Below, piece by piece: positions 34,863 through 43,280 of a DNA stretch of 64,000 nucleotides. The first letter of the stretch is position 1; the number at the start of each line of letters is the position of its first letter. This stretch comes from Endozoicomonas sp. ISHI1. Lineage in GTDB: Bacteria > Pseudomonadota > Gammaproteobacteria > Pseudomonadales > Endozoicomonadaceae. Position numbers and translations under genes: made by a program. The notes under the pieces were generated by a model. The model had not been told where the DNA came from, ran no database searches, and saw only the letters and a list, made by a program, of their open reading frames with translations. The stretch is from contig NZ_JAGRPU010000017.1 of assembly GCF_024606225.1 (NCBI RefSeq), positions 1-64,000 of the forward strand, written 5' to 3'.

Positions 34863-35438
34863 TTATTTTTCCTCGGCCTGAATATGTCTTGAGATCACCA
34901 GGAACTGCAAGACGACAAAGACAAAAGTAAGAATCAGACTGCCGAACACCTTAAAGTCCACCCAGAACTCATGGAAGGTAAAGGCGACATAAAGGTTGGC
35001 GGCACCCAGTAGTGTAAAGAATATGACCCAGCTCAGATTCATACGAATCCAGATCTCATCGGGCAGGCTGATGGCATGTTCCATCATTCGCTGCACCAGT
35101 GGTTTTTGGCCAATAAACTGACTGCCCAGAAAGGCGGCAGCAAAGATCCAGTTTACAATCGGTGCTTTCCATTTCAGGAAGTTCTCGTCCTGAAAAGCCA
35201 GAGTCATACCACCGAATAAAACCACGGCTAACAGAGTAATAAGTTGGCTCTTCTCAAGAGTTTTGTTCTTGATGAAGCTGCCACCGTAAACAATGACAGA
35301 TGTAATGATCAGGAAGAAAGTGCCACTGATGGCTCCTCCCACCTCAAGAGAATATCCGGCTACATCCACCATTCTGGGGTCCATTTTGTAGACCGTAAAA
35401 AAGATGATCAGTGGAATAAAATCAATCAGTTGCTTCAT
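34863..35438 (-). CDS. yciB: Inner-membrane spanning protein YciB / IspZ (191 aa)
   Basis: Five or more membrane segments: MKQLIDFIPLIIFFTVYK at the N-terminus, TFFLIITSVIVYGGSF, then ITLLAVVLFGGMTLAF-x-D and others. The DENFLKWKAPIVNWIFA stretch is the family signature. Associated with septation and envelope synthesis in E. coli and Shigella. Upstream of yciI in the same transcript. Confidence 0.95.
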   Translation of the reverse strand: MKQLIDFIPLIIFFTVYKMDPRMVDVAGYSLEVGGAISGTFFLIITSVIVYGGSFIKNKTLEKSQLITLLAVVLFGGMTLAFQDENFLKWKAPIVNWIFAAAFLGSQFIGQKPLVQRMMEHAISLPDEIWIRMNLSWVIFFTLLGAANLYVAFTFHEFWVDFKVFGSLILTFVFVVLQFLVISRHIQAEEK

Positions 35439-35651
35439 ATTAAACCAGTCGGGTTACCTTGTGATTTACTTGGATATTTTGCTCAGGGCGGCTCACTAGC
35501 CGAATTCAGAGCTCGTTAAATCACCCTGTAGTTTACTATGGAACGACTTCATTGCCATGCCTGACCGGATCTATCCTGCCAATTTTTTAAAAGCCTTTAC
35601 CGTTCCATTGGTGGTAGAGTGTACCGACAGTTACTACTTATTTGTATCGCA

Positions 35652-36566
35652 ATGACCCTGAATGTCGACCTCCATTGCCACACCACCGCATCCGATGGTT
35701 CCATGGGACCGCTGGAAGTTTATGAACGAGCACGTGATCAAGGTGTCGATATACTGGCTATTACGGACCATGACTCGGTGGCCGCACACCAGTTTCTAAA
35801 GAATAAAACGCTCGAAGGCCCCAGGCTGATCACCGGGATGGAATTATCAACTACCTGGTCTGCGATGGAAATCCATATTGTTGGCCTTAATTTTTCCCTG
35901 TCACACCCGGATCTTGAAAAAATCATTCATCACCAGCGCTCTGCCAGAAAGCAGCGATCACTGCTAATCGCCAACCGCCTGGTGAAGAAACTGAAACTCG
36001 ATATCAGTGCAGACGTTTTGATGGATGAAGTCATTGAACTGGCCTTAAACCGGCAGAAACAAACGGCTGACGGCTTTGTTTTATCGAGAAAAAATATCCA
36101 GACAGGCCGCCCTCACTTCGCCCATTGGTTGCTGGAAAAAGGCTACATCAATGAGTTGCAGGCGGCTTTTGATAAACATTTGTCGCATCAGAAAATAGGC
36201 AACTTGAAGGCCTTCTGGCCTCCCATGGGTCAGGCCGTAGCCTGGATCAGAGCTTTGAAAGGCTCGGCTGTATTAGCTCACCCGGGAAAATACAAAATGA
36301 CCCGCACCAAACTCAGGGCTCTGGTCAGGGACTTCAAACTGGCAGGTGGCCACGCCCTTGAAGTCAGCAGCTGCCAGCAACCTCCCGGACAGCGGGAAAC
36401 GTTGGCCAGACTTTGCCAGGACTTTGAACTTGGGGCTTCAAGAGCGAGTGACTTCCATACCCCTGCCAATCCGTGGGTAGAACTGGGCAGAGCACCAGAA
36501 CTTCCCGATGATACCCTGCCTGTCTGGGAGAGCTGGTGGTCACCAAATGATCGCCATCGGCTTTAA
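35652..36566 (+). CDS. PHP-domain phosphoesterase, RNase AM (YciV)-like (304 aa)
   Basis: Likely 5'-3' exonuclease or nucleoside-bisphosphate phosphatase of the RNase AM/TrpH family. The PHP metal motifs are DLHCHTTASDG (His, His), AITDHDS (Asp, His), GMELS (Glu), VLAHPGKY (His) and ASDFHTPANPW (Asp, His). Start at 35652 (MTLNVDLHCH), since the upstream frame adds nothing typical. Divergent from yciB/yciI, consistent with the usual gammaproteobacterial cluster. Confidence 0.92.
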   Translation: MTLNVDLHCHTTASDGSMGPLEVYERARDQGVDILAITDHDSVAAHQFLKNKTLEGPRLITGMELSTTWSAMEIHIVGLNFSLSHPDLEKIIHHQRSARKQRSLLIANRLVKKLKLDISADVLMDEVIELALNRQKQTADGFVLSRKNIQTGRPHFAHWLLEKGYINELQAAFDKHLSHQKIGNLKAFWPPMGQAVAWIRALKGSAVLAHPGKYKMTRTKLRALVRDFKLAGGHALEVSSCQQPPGQRETLARLCQDFELGASRASDFHTPANPWVELGRAPELPDDTLPVWESWWSPNDRHRL

Positions 36567-36894
36567 ATGTTCGCCATCGGCATTAAAGATGTCTGATCTG
36601 AGCGAACCATTATGATGAGAGGTTCTCTCTTTTCCCCATGCCCCGAAGGCTATTGTAAAAACCCTCCCCGGGAAAGATTGTCTGCCGCTTACGGGACCCG
36701 GCCTCTGTGCCGAGTGCTCCATAGTTAGCGGACCATCCATGCATTCGACTAACCGAGCGGTGGACGTCCTGTTTCGGCTGTGTTTCGGCCGTTTCGGCTA
36801 TATCTCAAAAAAGTAAGCAACACTGACATCTGTGTTATGAACTTTTTCCATTAATTTTTGCCGAACCTATTAACTTAGGATGAGGTTACGCAGC
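36567..36894. other. Intergenic region after the PHP gene
   Basis: About 330 bases without a convincing gene. Two near-copies of TCGCCATCGGCNTTAAA lie at the end of the PHP gene and just after it (about 36549-36587), a short local duplication. Otherwise nothing recognised. Confidence 0.4.
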
Positions 36895-37353
36895 ATGGAT
36901 GCTCACTACTGTAATGATGTCTTGTTAACAATGCCATATGCCTCAGAAAATGACGACACCTCAAAGTTGACTCCTGAACAGTTAAGGCTCAAAGAGATTC
37001 AAGCACCCGCCTACTTTAATTCAAGAATTATAGAAATTTTAGAAAGCTGTACCATTAAACATCGACTGAAGCATAATGAGCTACTGGTTGAACCGTCTGT
37101 TTATGGAGAGCATGAATCAACCATTCATAAAATCACATCGGATAGAGCAATCAAAAAAATGATTCCTGATCATTGTTTACTGTCCTTCAAATATTCAGAA
37201 AAAGACATAATGACCCCTATCCTATTGAAAAGTCATCGCCTTAATGAAGATATCATTGACGGCGTAGTCTTTGACTCTTTACCCATCGCCTACTTATCAG
37301 TGTCAACAGATGAACACGAACATAGCTGTATGCATGTTGCATCAAATCATTAA
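36895..37353 (+). CDS. Hypothetical protein interposed in the trpS cluster (152 aa)
   Basis: A soluble protein starting MDAHYCNDVL (36895) rather than 36880. Charged, with a His/Glu/Cys-rich tail (TDEHEHSCMHVASNH) that could bind metal. Family not recognised. It lies between the PHP gene and the TsaC-like gene, which are usually adjacent in related genomes, so it looks like a later insertion. The A+T content seems higher than that of its neighbours by eye. Confidence 0.5.
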   Translation: MDAHYCNDVLLTMPYASENDDTSKLTPEQLRLKEIQAPAYFNSRIIEILESCTIKHRLKHNELLVEPSVYGEHESTIHKITSDRAIKKMIPDHCLLSFKYSEKDIMTPILLKSHRLNEDIIDGVVFDSLPIAYLSVSTDEHEHSCMHVASNH

Positions 37354-37513
37354 CTAAAACCTCCGGATCGAACAGAATCGTTGCACTACCTTGCTTCAGT
37401 GGTATGATGCGCGCTCCATTATAACTGCAAGAGAATGGCAACCTGTCGACACCCCTTTGAACACAGTATCTAAAAGACGGTTCAAAGGTGCAGGTACCAT
37501 GTACACAACAGCC

Positions 37514-38137
37514 ATGAGTCAGTTTTTCCAGATTCATCCTGAGACGCCACAGCTTCGTCTGATTCGTCAGGCCGCAGAAATCCTGAGGGCCGGCGGGGTG
37601 ATTGCCTACCCTACTGACTCAGCTTATGCTCTGGGCTGCCTGATTGGTGACAAAAAAGCGGTTGAGCGCATTCGCCAGATTCGTCGATTGGACGAAAAGC
37701 ACAACTTCACACTGGTGTGCAGAGACCTCTCCGAACTGGCAACCTACGCCCAGGTCGACAATGTTCAATATCGTTTGCTGAAAAATCACACACCCGGTCC
37801 TTACACCTTTATCCTGAGAGGCACCCGGGAAGTTCCCCGCCGCCTGATGCACCCCAGAAGAAAGACCCTGGGCATACGAGTACCTCAATGCAGCATTGTC
37901 AGTGCCCTGCTCAATGAACTGGATGCTCCCATAATGAGTAGCACCTTACAGCTGCCGGGTGACAATGAGCCAATGCTGGACCCATACGACATTCGTGAAA
38001 CACTTGAAAACCAGCTGGATCTGGTCATTGATGGTGGTTATAGGGGTATGGAGCCAACCACAGTGATCAGTTTGCTGGCGGACACGCCTGAAATCCTTCG
38101 GGAAGGTAAAGGCAATCCGGAACCGTTTCTCAGCTGA
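37514..38137 (+). CDS. YciO / TsaC (Sua5-YrdC)-like protein (207 aa)
   Basis: Sua5/YciO/YrdC fold. The N-terminal AGGVIAYPTDSAYALGC with PTDS-x-YxLGC, the basic KKTLGIRVP segment and the end VIDGGYRGMEPTTVISL support YciO-type rather than TsaC, as the usual KRPxxxPL signature is not evident. It may take part in threonylcarbamoyl-adenosine or RNA metabolism. Start at 37514 (MSQFFQIH), since the frame upstream to 37391 reads unlike the family. Precedes trpS. Confidence 0.88.
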   Translation: MSQFFQIHPETPQLRLIRQAAEILRAGGVIAYPTDSAYALGCLIGDKKAVERIRQIRRLDEKHNFTLVCRDLSELATYAQVDNVQYRLLKNHTPGPYTFILRGTREVPRRLMHPRRKTLGIRVPQCSIVSALLNELDAPIMSSTLQLPGDNEPMLDPYDIRETLENQLDLVIDGGYRGMEPTTVISLLADTPEILREGKGNPEPFLS

Positions 38138-38298
38138 ACAACGATCACTGTACGAATCTATTGTTGAAGAAATCCGATTCCATGACCGGAATTTTTCAGT
38201 CACTCATGACTGATTTATTCATGCCGTGTAAAAACACGCTTTTACCGTCGTGCAAACTGTCGTACCCTGTCAACTCAGGATTCTAACGGGAGAGCCTC

Positions 38299-39513
38299 TT
38301 GAGCGCTGTAGACTCACAGTCGCGTGTTCTGTCTGGCATGCGACCCACTGGCCGATTACATCTTGGCCATTATCATGGGGTATTGAAAAACTGGCTTCGG
38401 CTGCAACATGAATATGAGTGTTTTTTCTTCGTAGCTGACTGGCACGCACTGACCACTCACTACGAAGAGCCAGAAAAACTGGAAGACTCCGTCTGGGACA
38501 TGGTCATTGACTGGCTGGCAACTGGCATCAATCCGGGTTCGGCCACCCTGTTCATTCAGTCCAGAGTTCCGGAACATGCAGAATTGAATCTGCTGCTCTC
38601 CATGATCACACCGCTCTCCTGGCTGGAACGAGTACCCAGTTACAAGGATCAGCAGGAAAAACTGAAGGAAAAAGATCTCTCCACCTTCGGATTCCTTGGC
38701 TATCCATTGCTGCAAAGCGCCGATATCCTTGCCTACCGTGCAGGACTGGTACCCGTCGGAGCTGACCAGGAAGCCCATATAGAGATCACCCGGGAAATCG
38801 CCAGACGCTTCAACCATCTTTATGGACGAGAGCCCGGCTTTGAGGATAATGCCGAGGCAGCCATCGGTAAAATGGGTCGAAAAACCGCCAACCTTTACCG
38901 CAAGCTCCGTCGAGCCTATCTTGAACACGGGGATGACGAAGCCTTGGCTACGGCCAAGGCGCTGTTGAAAGAGCAGAGCAACATCACTCTGGGCGATCAG
39001 GAGCGACTCTTTGGCTATCTGGAAGGTACCGGCAAGGTTATCCTGCCGGAGCCTCAGGCTCTGCTCACTGAACAGGCCCGTATGCCGGGCCTCGATGGTC
39101 AGAAAATGTCCAAGTCCTGCGGTAATACCATCAGCCTCAGGGAAGATCAGGACGGTGTTGCGTCGAAACTGAAAAAAATGCCCACAGACCCGGCCCGCAT
39201 TCGCAGGAATGATCCGGGCGAACCGGAAAAGTGTCCGGTCTGGCAGCTTCACCAAGTCTATTCAGATGAGCAGCGCAGAGACTGGGTTCAAGAGGGTTGT
39301 CGCTCAGCAGGTATCGGCTGTCTGGACTGCAAAAAACCTCTGATTGAAGCGATTCAGGCCGAATTGGAGCCTATTCGCACGGAAGCCAGAGAACTGGAAA
39401 ACAATCCCGATGTCGTGAAAAGTATCATTGCCGAAGGGACCGAAAAGACACGGGACGAAGCCCAGGACACCCTCAGGGAGGTCCGGGAAGCCATAGGACT
39501 GGACTATCGTTGA
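38299..39513 (+). CDS. trpS: Tryptophanyl-tRNA synthetase (404 aa)
   Basis: Class Ic synthetase for tRNA-Trp. HIGH-type motif in TGRLHLGHYHG (about residue 18), tryptophan-binding region around GYPLLQSADILAY, KMSKS motif in GQKMSKSCGNTISL. A TTG start with GGGAGAG upstream. Longer than B-type TrpS, like those of Pseudomonas and Legionella. Begins a run of co-oriented genes through rluB. Confidence 0.96.
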   Translation: MSAVDSQSRVLSGMRPTGRLHLGHYHGVLKNWLRLQHEYECFFFVADWHALTTHYEEPEKLEDSVWDMVIDWLATGINPGSATLFIQSRVPEHAELNLLLSMITPLSWLERVPSYKDQQEKLKEKDLSTFGFLGYPLLQSADILAYRAGLVPVGADQEAHIEITREIARRFNHLYGREPGFEDNAEAAIGKMGRKTANLYRKLRRAYLEHGDDEALATAKALLKEQSNITLGDQERLFGYLEGTGKVILPEPQALLTEQARMPGLDGQKMSKSCGNTISLREDQDGVASKLKKMPTDPARIRRNDPGEPEKCPVWQLHQVYSDEQRRDWVQEGCRSAGIGCLDCKKPLIEAIQAELEPIRTEARELENNPDVVKSIIAEGTEKTRDEAQDTLREVREAIGLDYR

Positions 39514-39661
39514 ACACTGTGTTTCAGTGATGTAACAGCCATTGCAAAATACGGGTCAGGTTTTAAGCCTGATCATCATAAAAAGCAGTTTCACCGTCAG
39601 GAGCCTGGTCGGTCAAGCTGCTTTTTTTCAGCTAGAGGATTTACAACAGGGTGATGCATCA

Positions 39662-40525
39662 ATGACCTCCACGGAAACCGTGGCTGAGCCCGGAAAACAA
39701 CTCCCTGCAGAGCTGGCACCGGAAACTCAATCAGGCTCTGAGCCTGCAATCATTGAACACCAGATACGGGTTATGGGTCAGCCCATGGCTAAGTTGCCTG
39801 ACGACCTTTACATCCCACCGGATGCCCTGCAGGTCTTTCTGGAAGCCTTTGAAGGCCCTCTCGACCTGCTGCTCTATCTGATCAAACGCAACAACATGGA
39901 CATCCTGAACATAAAGGTAGCTGTCATTACAGAGCAATACATGCAGTATGTAGAATTGATGGAATCAGGACAATTCGAGCTGGCAGCAGAATACCTTGTC
40001 ATGGCCGCTACACTGGCCGAAATCAAATCCCGCATGCTGCTGCCACGAGTCTCTGAGGACGAAGACGAGGAAGAAGATCCCCGTGCTGAGCTCATTCGTC
40101 GACTGCAAGAATATGAGCGTTTCAAGAAAGCCGCAGAAGATATTGACCAACTGCCCAGGATGACTCGGGATCTTCATGAAGCCAATGCTGCCCCACCCAA
40201 CCTTGAGCAGGATCGCCCCCATCCGGCAGTCGATCTCAAGGAGATCATGTTGGCCATGGGAGAGGTGCTCCGCCGGTCAGAAATGTACGTCAATCATCAG
40301 GTTGAACAGGAGGCTCTGTCCACCCGTGAGCGTATGAGTGAGGTCCTGTCCATGCTGACATCTGAACGCTTCACCCCCTTTGTTGCCCTGTTCCGGCTGG
40401 AGGAAGGCAAACTCGGTGTCGTCGTTACCTTTATGGCGGTGATGGAACTGATCAAGGAATCCCTGATCGAATTGATACAGAATGAACCTTTTGGTCCCAT
40501 TCACGTTAAGGCCCGGATTGACTAA
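39662..40525 (+). CDS. scpA: Segregation and condensation protein ScpA (287 aa)
   Basis: Kleisin subunit of the SMC-ScpAB condensin that organises the chromosome. N-terminal SMC-neck-binding part FEGPLDLLLYLIKRNNMDI, followed by ITEQYMQYVELM and AAEYLVMAATLAEIKSRMLLP. A central acidic linker and the C-terminal winged helix (FTPFVALFRLEEGKLGVVVTFMAVMELIKE) complete it. Start at 39662 (MTSTETVAEP); an upstream extension is unsupported. The stop overlaps scpB by one base. Confidence 0.95.
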   Translation: MTSTETVAEPGKQLPAELAPETQSGSEPAIIEHQIRVMGQPMAKLPDDLYIPPDALQVFLEAFEGPLDLLLYLIKRNNMDILNIKVAVITEQYMQYVELMESGQFELAAEYLVMAATLAEIKSRMLLPRVSEDEDEEEDPRAELIRRLQEYERFKKAAEDIDQLPRMTRDLHEANAAPPNLEQDRPHPAVDLKEIMLAMGEVLRRSEMYVNHQVEQEALSTRERMSEVLSMLTSERFTPFVALFRLEEGKLGVVVTFMAVMELIKESLIELIQNEPFGPIHVKARID

Positions 40526-41430
40526 TGGAAGCAGAACAGCTGCAACGCATCCTGGAAGGAGCCCTGCTGGCCAGCCAGAAACCCCTGACTGAAGAAAAGC
40601 TGGCCGCCCTGTTCCCCGAAGACCTTTACCCCGAGGAAGAGCGTCCGGATGGCAACCAGATCCGCGAAGCTCTGGTGTCCATCTCTGAAGCCTGTGAGGG
40701 ACGGGGCTTTGAACTCAAAAAGGTGGCATCGGGTTACCGCTTCCAGGTCAGACAGGAACTATCCACCTGGGTTGGCAGACTCTGGGAAGAAAAACCACAG
40801 CGCTACACACGGGCACTGCTGGAAACTCTGGCACTCATCGCCTATCGTCAGCCAATCACCCGGGGGGAAATTGAAGACATCCGGGGGGTAGCCGTCAGCA
40901 GTAATATCATACGAACCCTTCAGGATCGTGAATGGGTACGTGTGGTGGGTCACCGGGATGTGCCGGGTCGCCCGGCCATGTTTGCCACAACTCGTCAGTT
41001 TCTGGATTATTTTAATCTGGAAAACCTCAATGAACTGCCCCCCCTATCCGAGATTCGTAATCTGGAGGAAGCTGCCCGGGAGCTGGCTGAAGCCAACGAT
41101 CAGAGGGAGCCAACGACAGAGGACGCAGAAGATCAGGAGGCCATTGAGATTGAAGGTCAATCCTCTGATGAGCTATTTGCCGAACTAGATGAATTGGAAG
41201 CCGATCTGCCAGACAACTTTGATGACCTGATCCGTAAAAAGAAAGCCGAAGCACCAGAGCAAGAAGAGCAGTTAGTTGAACAGGACATTCAGACATCAGA
41301 GAAACTGACAGAACTTCCCACTGAAGGCGATGAAACTCGATATCAGACGACCGATATGCCCATTGAGGAAGAGCCCGCTCCTGAAGCAGAAATATCCGGG
41401 GAAATATCAAACGAAAGAACTGACCCCTGA
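40525..41430 (+). CDS. scpB: Segregation and condensation protein ScpB (301 aa)
   Basis: Second condensin accessory protein; two winged-helix domains (about residues 1-80 and 85-165). Contains ALLETLALIAYRQPITRGEIEDIRGVAVSSNIIRTL, the most conserved part, and PGRPAMFATTRQFLDYF. The C-terminal 110 residues are acidic, Gln/Glu-rich and probably disordered, an extension longer than in Bacillus ScpB. Overlaps scpA, so is co-translated. Confidence 0.95.
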   Translation: MEAEQLQRILEGALLASQKPLTEEKLAALFPEDLYPEEERPDGNQIREALVSISEACEGRGFELKKVASGYRFQVRQELSTWVGRLWEEKPQRYTRALLETLALIAYRQPITRGEIEDIRGVAVSSNIIRTLQDREWVRVVGHRDVPGRPAMFATTRQFLDYFNLENLNELPPLSEIRNLEEAARELAEANDQREPTTEDAEDQEAIEIEGQSSDELFAELDELEADLPDNFDDLIRKKKAEAPEQEEQLVEQDIQTSEKLTELPTEGDETRYQTTDMPIEEEPAPEAEISGEISNERTDP

Positions 41431-41547
41431 ACCATGTCTGATCACTCAGCATAACAGCAGCGGAAATCCACGCTGTCTTAACCTATATTAAGTCGCTATA
41501 CTCTGGCCCCTTTGATAGAAAAACAGAGCGGCATAGCCATAAATACC

Positions 41548-42459
41548 ATGACAACTGAAACCACTCCTCCCCAGGGTGAAAAACTGCAAAAAATCCTGGC
41601 GGGCGCCGGCCTGGGCTCGCGCCGTGAGATGGAACGCTGGATCAGCGAAGGTCGAATCTCCGTAAATGGTGAACAGGCCAGCCTCGGCGATCGTGCCAAT
41701 GCTGAAGACAAGATTGCTGTCGACGGTCGCCCGGTCAAACTGGAAACCTATGCGTCCGGAATCCGCCGCGTCATTGCCTACAACAAGCCTGAAGGCGAGA
41801 TTTGTAGCCGCCACGACCCGGAAGGCCGCCCCACTGTTTTTGACAAACTGCCCAAACTTCAGGGAGAGCGCTGGATTGCCATTGGCCGTCTGGATATCAA
41901 CACCTCCGGACTGATGTTGTTCACCACAGATGGTGAGCTGGCCAGTCGTCTCATGCATCCTTCTTACCAGGTTGAACGTGAATACGCTGTTCGAGTCATG
42001 GGTAATGCCACAGAGCAGAAAGTAAAGAACCTGTTCGATGGCGTAGAGCTGGAAGATGGCCCTGCCCGCTTCACCGATATTGTTGACTCAGGCGGTTCGG
42101 GCATCAACCGCTGGTTCCATGTTTGCCTGTTGGAGGGCCGTAATCGCGAAGTGCGCAGACTCTGGGAATCCCAGGATTTGACTGTCAGCCGTCTGAAGCG
42201 TGTACGTTTTGCCAATGTCATCATTCCTGACCACCTGCGCATGGGCCAGTGGGAAGAAGTAGAAAAAGCGGACATCGACAATCTGGCCGCTGCCGTTCAA
42301 CTGCCACCCGCGCCCAACGCAGTGACACGCAGAGCCGATCCACGACACACCAAAACAGGCCTGAAAACCAGGGGCTCCCGTGGCAACCCCGCTATCAACA
42401 AGAAGCGTCCCTCGCCTCACAAAAAGCCCGGCGTTTTCAAAAAGAACAGGCATCGTTAA
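41548..42459 (+). CDS. rluB: 23S rRNA pseudouridine synthase RluB-like (303 aa)
   Basis: Converts U2605 of 23S rRNA to pseudouridine (E. coli numbering). An S4 domain (EKLQKILAGAGLGSRREMERWI) is followed by the synthase domain with the catalytic Asp in GRLDINTSGLMLFTTDG and the REYAVRV and EGRNREVRRLW motifs. The C-terminus is a basic Lys/Arg/Pro tail of about 60 residues. Start at 41548 (MTTETTPP); an upstream ATG at 41512 is possible. Follows scpAB, as in other gammaproteobacteria. Confidence 0.94.
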   Translation: MTTETTPPQGEKLQKILAGAGLGSRREMERWISEGRISVNGEQASLGDRANAEDKIAVDGRPVKLETYASGIRRVIAYNKPEGEICSRHDPEGRPTVFDKLPKLQGERWIAIGRLDINTSGLMLFTTDGELASRLMHPSYQVEREYAVRVMGNATEQKVKNLFDGVELEDGPARFTDIVDSGGSGINRWFHVCLLEGRNREVRRLWESQDLTVSRLKRVRFANVIIPDHLRMGQWEEVEKADIDNLAAAVQLPPAPNAVTRRADPRHTKTGLKTRGSRGNPAINKKRPSPHKKPGVFKKNRHR

Positions 42460-42558
42460 TGCTGTTTGAGCTCCAACCATGACCCGGAGCTCTTGCCAAT
42501 TCCTGAAAATGCTTTGAGTTTCCATGCTAACCTTCAGGGGTTCCACTGGACAGAATGA

Positions 42559-42574
42559 CTGTATTTATATACAG
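42559..42574 (+). promoter_or_regulatory. LexA box upstream of the yebG-like gene
   Basis: CTGTATTTATATACAG fits CTGT-N8-ACAG exactly and has the AT-rich centre of strong LexA operators. It lies 33 bases before the yebG ATG, so the gene should be part of the SOS regulon, as in E. coli. Confidence 0.92.
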
Positions 42575-42606
42575 TAACTTTAAACCAAGCCTGACAGGAG
42601 AGGGCC

Positions 42607-42903
42607 ATGTCTATTACCCCCATGTGGCGAGTTGACCGGGACGGAAGCATGTTTACAGACAAGAAAGCCGCTGAAGAATACGATCGTATGTTGGAGCTGG
42701 CCGCCAATATCACCAGCCTGCTGGAAGACCGCTTTGAAATCGATGAAGACCTGGCTGAAGAGATCGGCCTGATGTTCGCTAAAAACAAGGAAGCCTTTGC
42801 CAAAGCCTTTAAAGGCAAACCGGACCTGGTGCTTGAGATTGGCCAGACTTCTGAGCAAGACAACGACACAAAGGATAAGGACGAGGATGAGGCCGCGGCC
42901 TGA
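42607..42903 (+). CDS. yebG: YebG-family DNA damage-inducible protein (98 aa)
   Basis: A small cytosolic SOS protein. Compared with E. coli YebG (about 96 residues), it shares the pattern of a strand-rich N-terminus (MWRVDRDGSMFTDKKAAEEYDRMLELA), a helical middle, an AKNKE segment, and an acidic disordered C-terminus. The molecular role of YebG is unknown. The LexA box 33 bases upstream and the absence of other co-oriented genes fit a monocistronic SOS gene. Confidence 0.88.
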   Translation: MSITPMWRVDRDGSMFTDKKAAEEYDRMLELAANITSLLEDRFEIDEDLAEEIGLMFAKNKEAFAKAFKGKPDLVLEIGQTSEQDNDTKDKDEDEAAA

Positions 42904-43280
42904 TCCAGCGCATTTTCCGATTGCCAGAGCGGAATGCCCTGATTCGCTCTGCCGTCAGCACCTTTTTCGTTTCAATCCTTTTTCATTTCATCTTCTATTC
43001 AGAAACGAATCAAAAACAAAGCGTCATGGGCATTAACCGTCCCTCTGATCAGCTTCAGATTCAGCTAAAAATAGCTTTGTATGAAAAAAAATCTTTCTTT
43101 CATTCCTGATTGAGAAACCCTTTTTTTTACCAAAGATAGTGGTTCTAGCGGTCATTTTTCCCATTATCAGACCGAGACACTAGTGAAGCAGCCCGCCAAG
43201 TAGCACTTGTACTGGTTGCTAATACAGCGAATTCCGCTAATATAGCGGCCTTTTTGTCTGGCAAGGTATGTAGTCACGAC
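42904..43280. other. Region between yebG and rapA
   Basis: About 375 bases. No gene recognised. It includes a hairpin at 43234-43255 and a poly-T tract near 43121. The rapA promoter should lie in the right part. Confidence 0.4.
43234..43255 (+). terminator. Hairpin with T run just ahead of rapA
   Basis: CCGCT (43234-43238) and AGCGG (43244-43248), separated by five bases, followed by CCTTTTT. This has the form of a terminator but sits about 25 bases before the rapA start codon, so it could attenuate rapA or simply be a chance structure. Confidence 0.35.

Noticed and set aside
38223-38243. Terminator-like hairpin CGTGT/ACACG before trpS
   Set aside because: A five-base stem with a weak T run; not distinguishable from chance.
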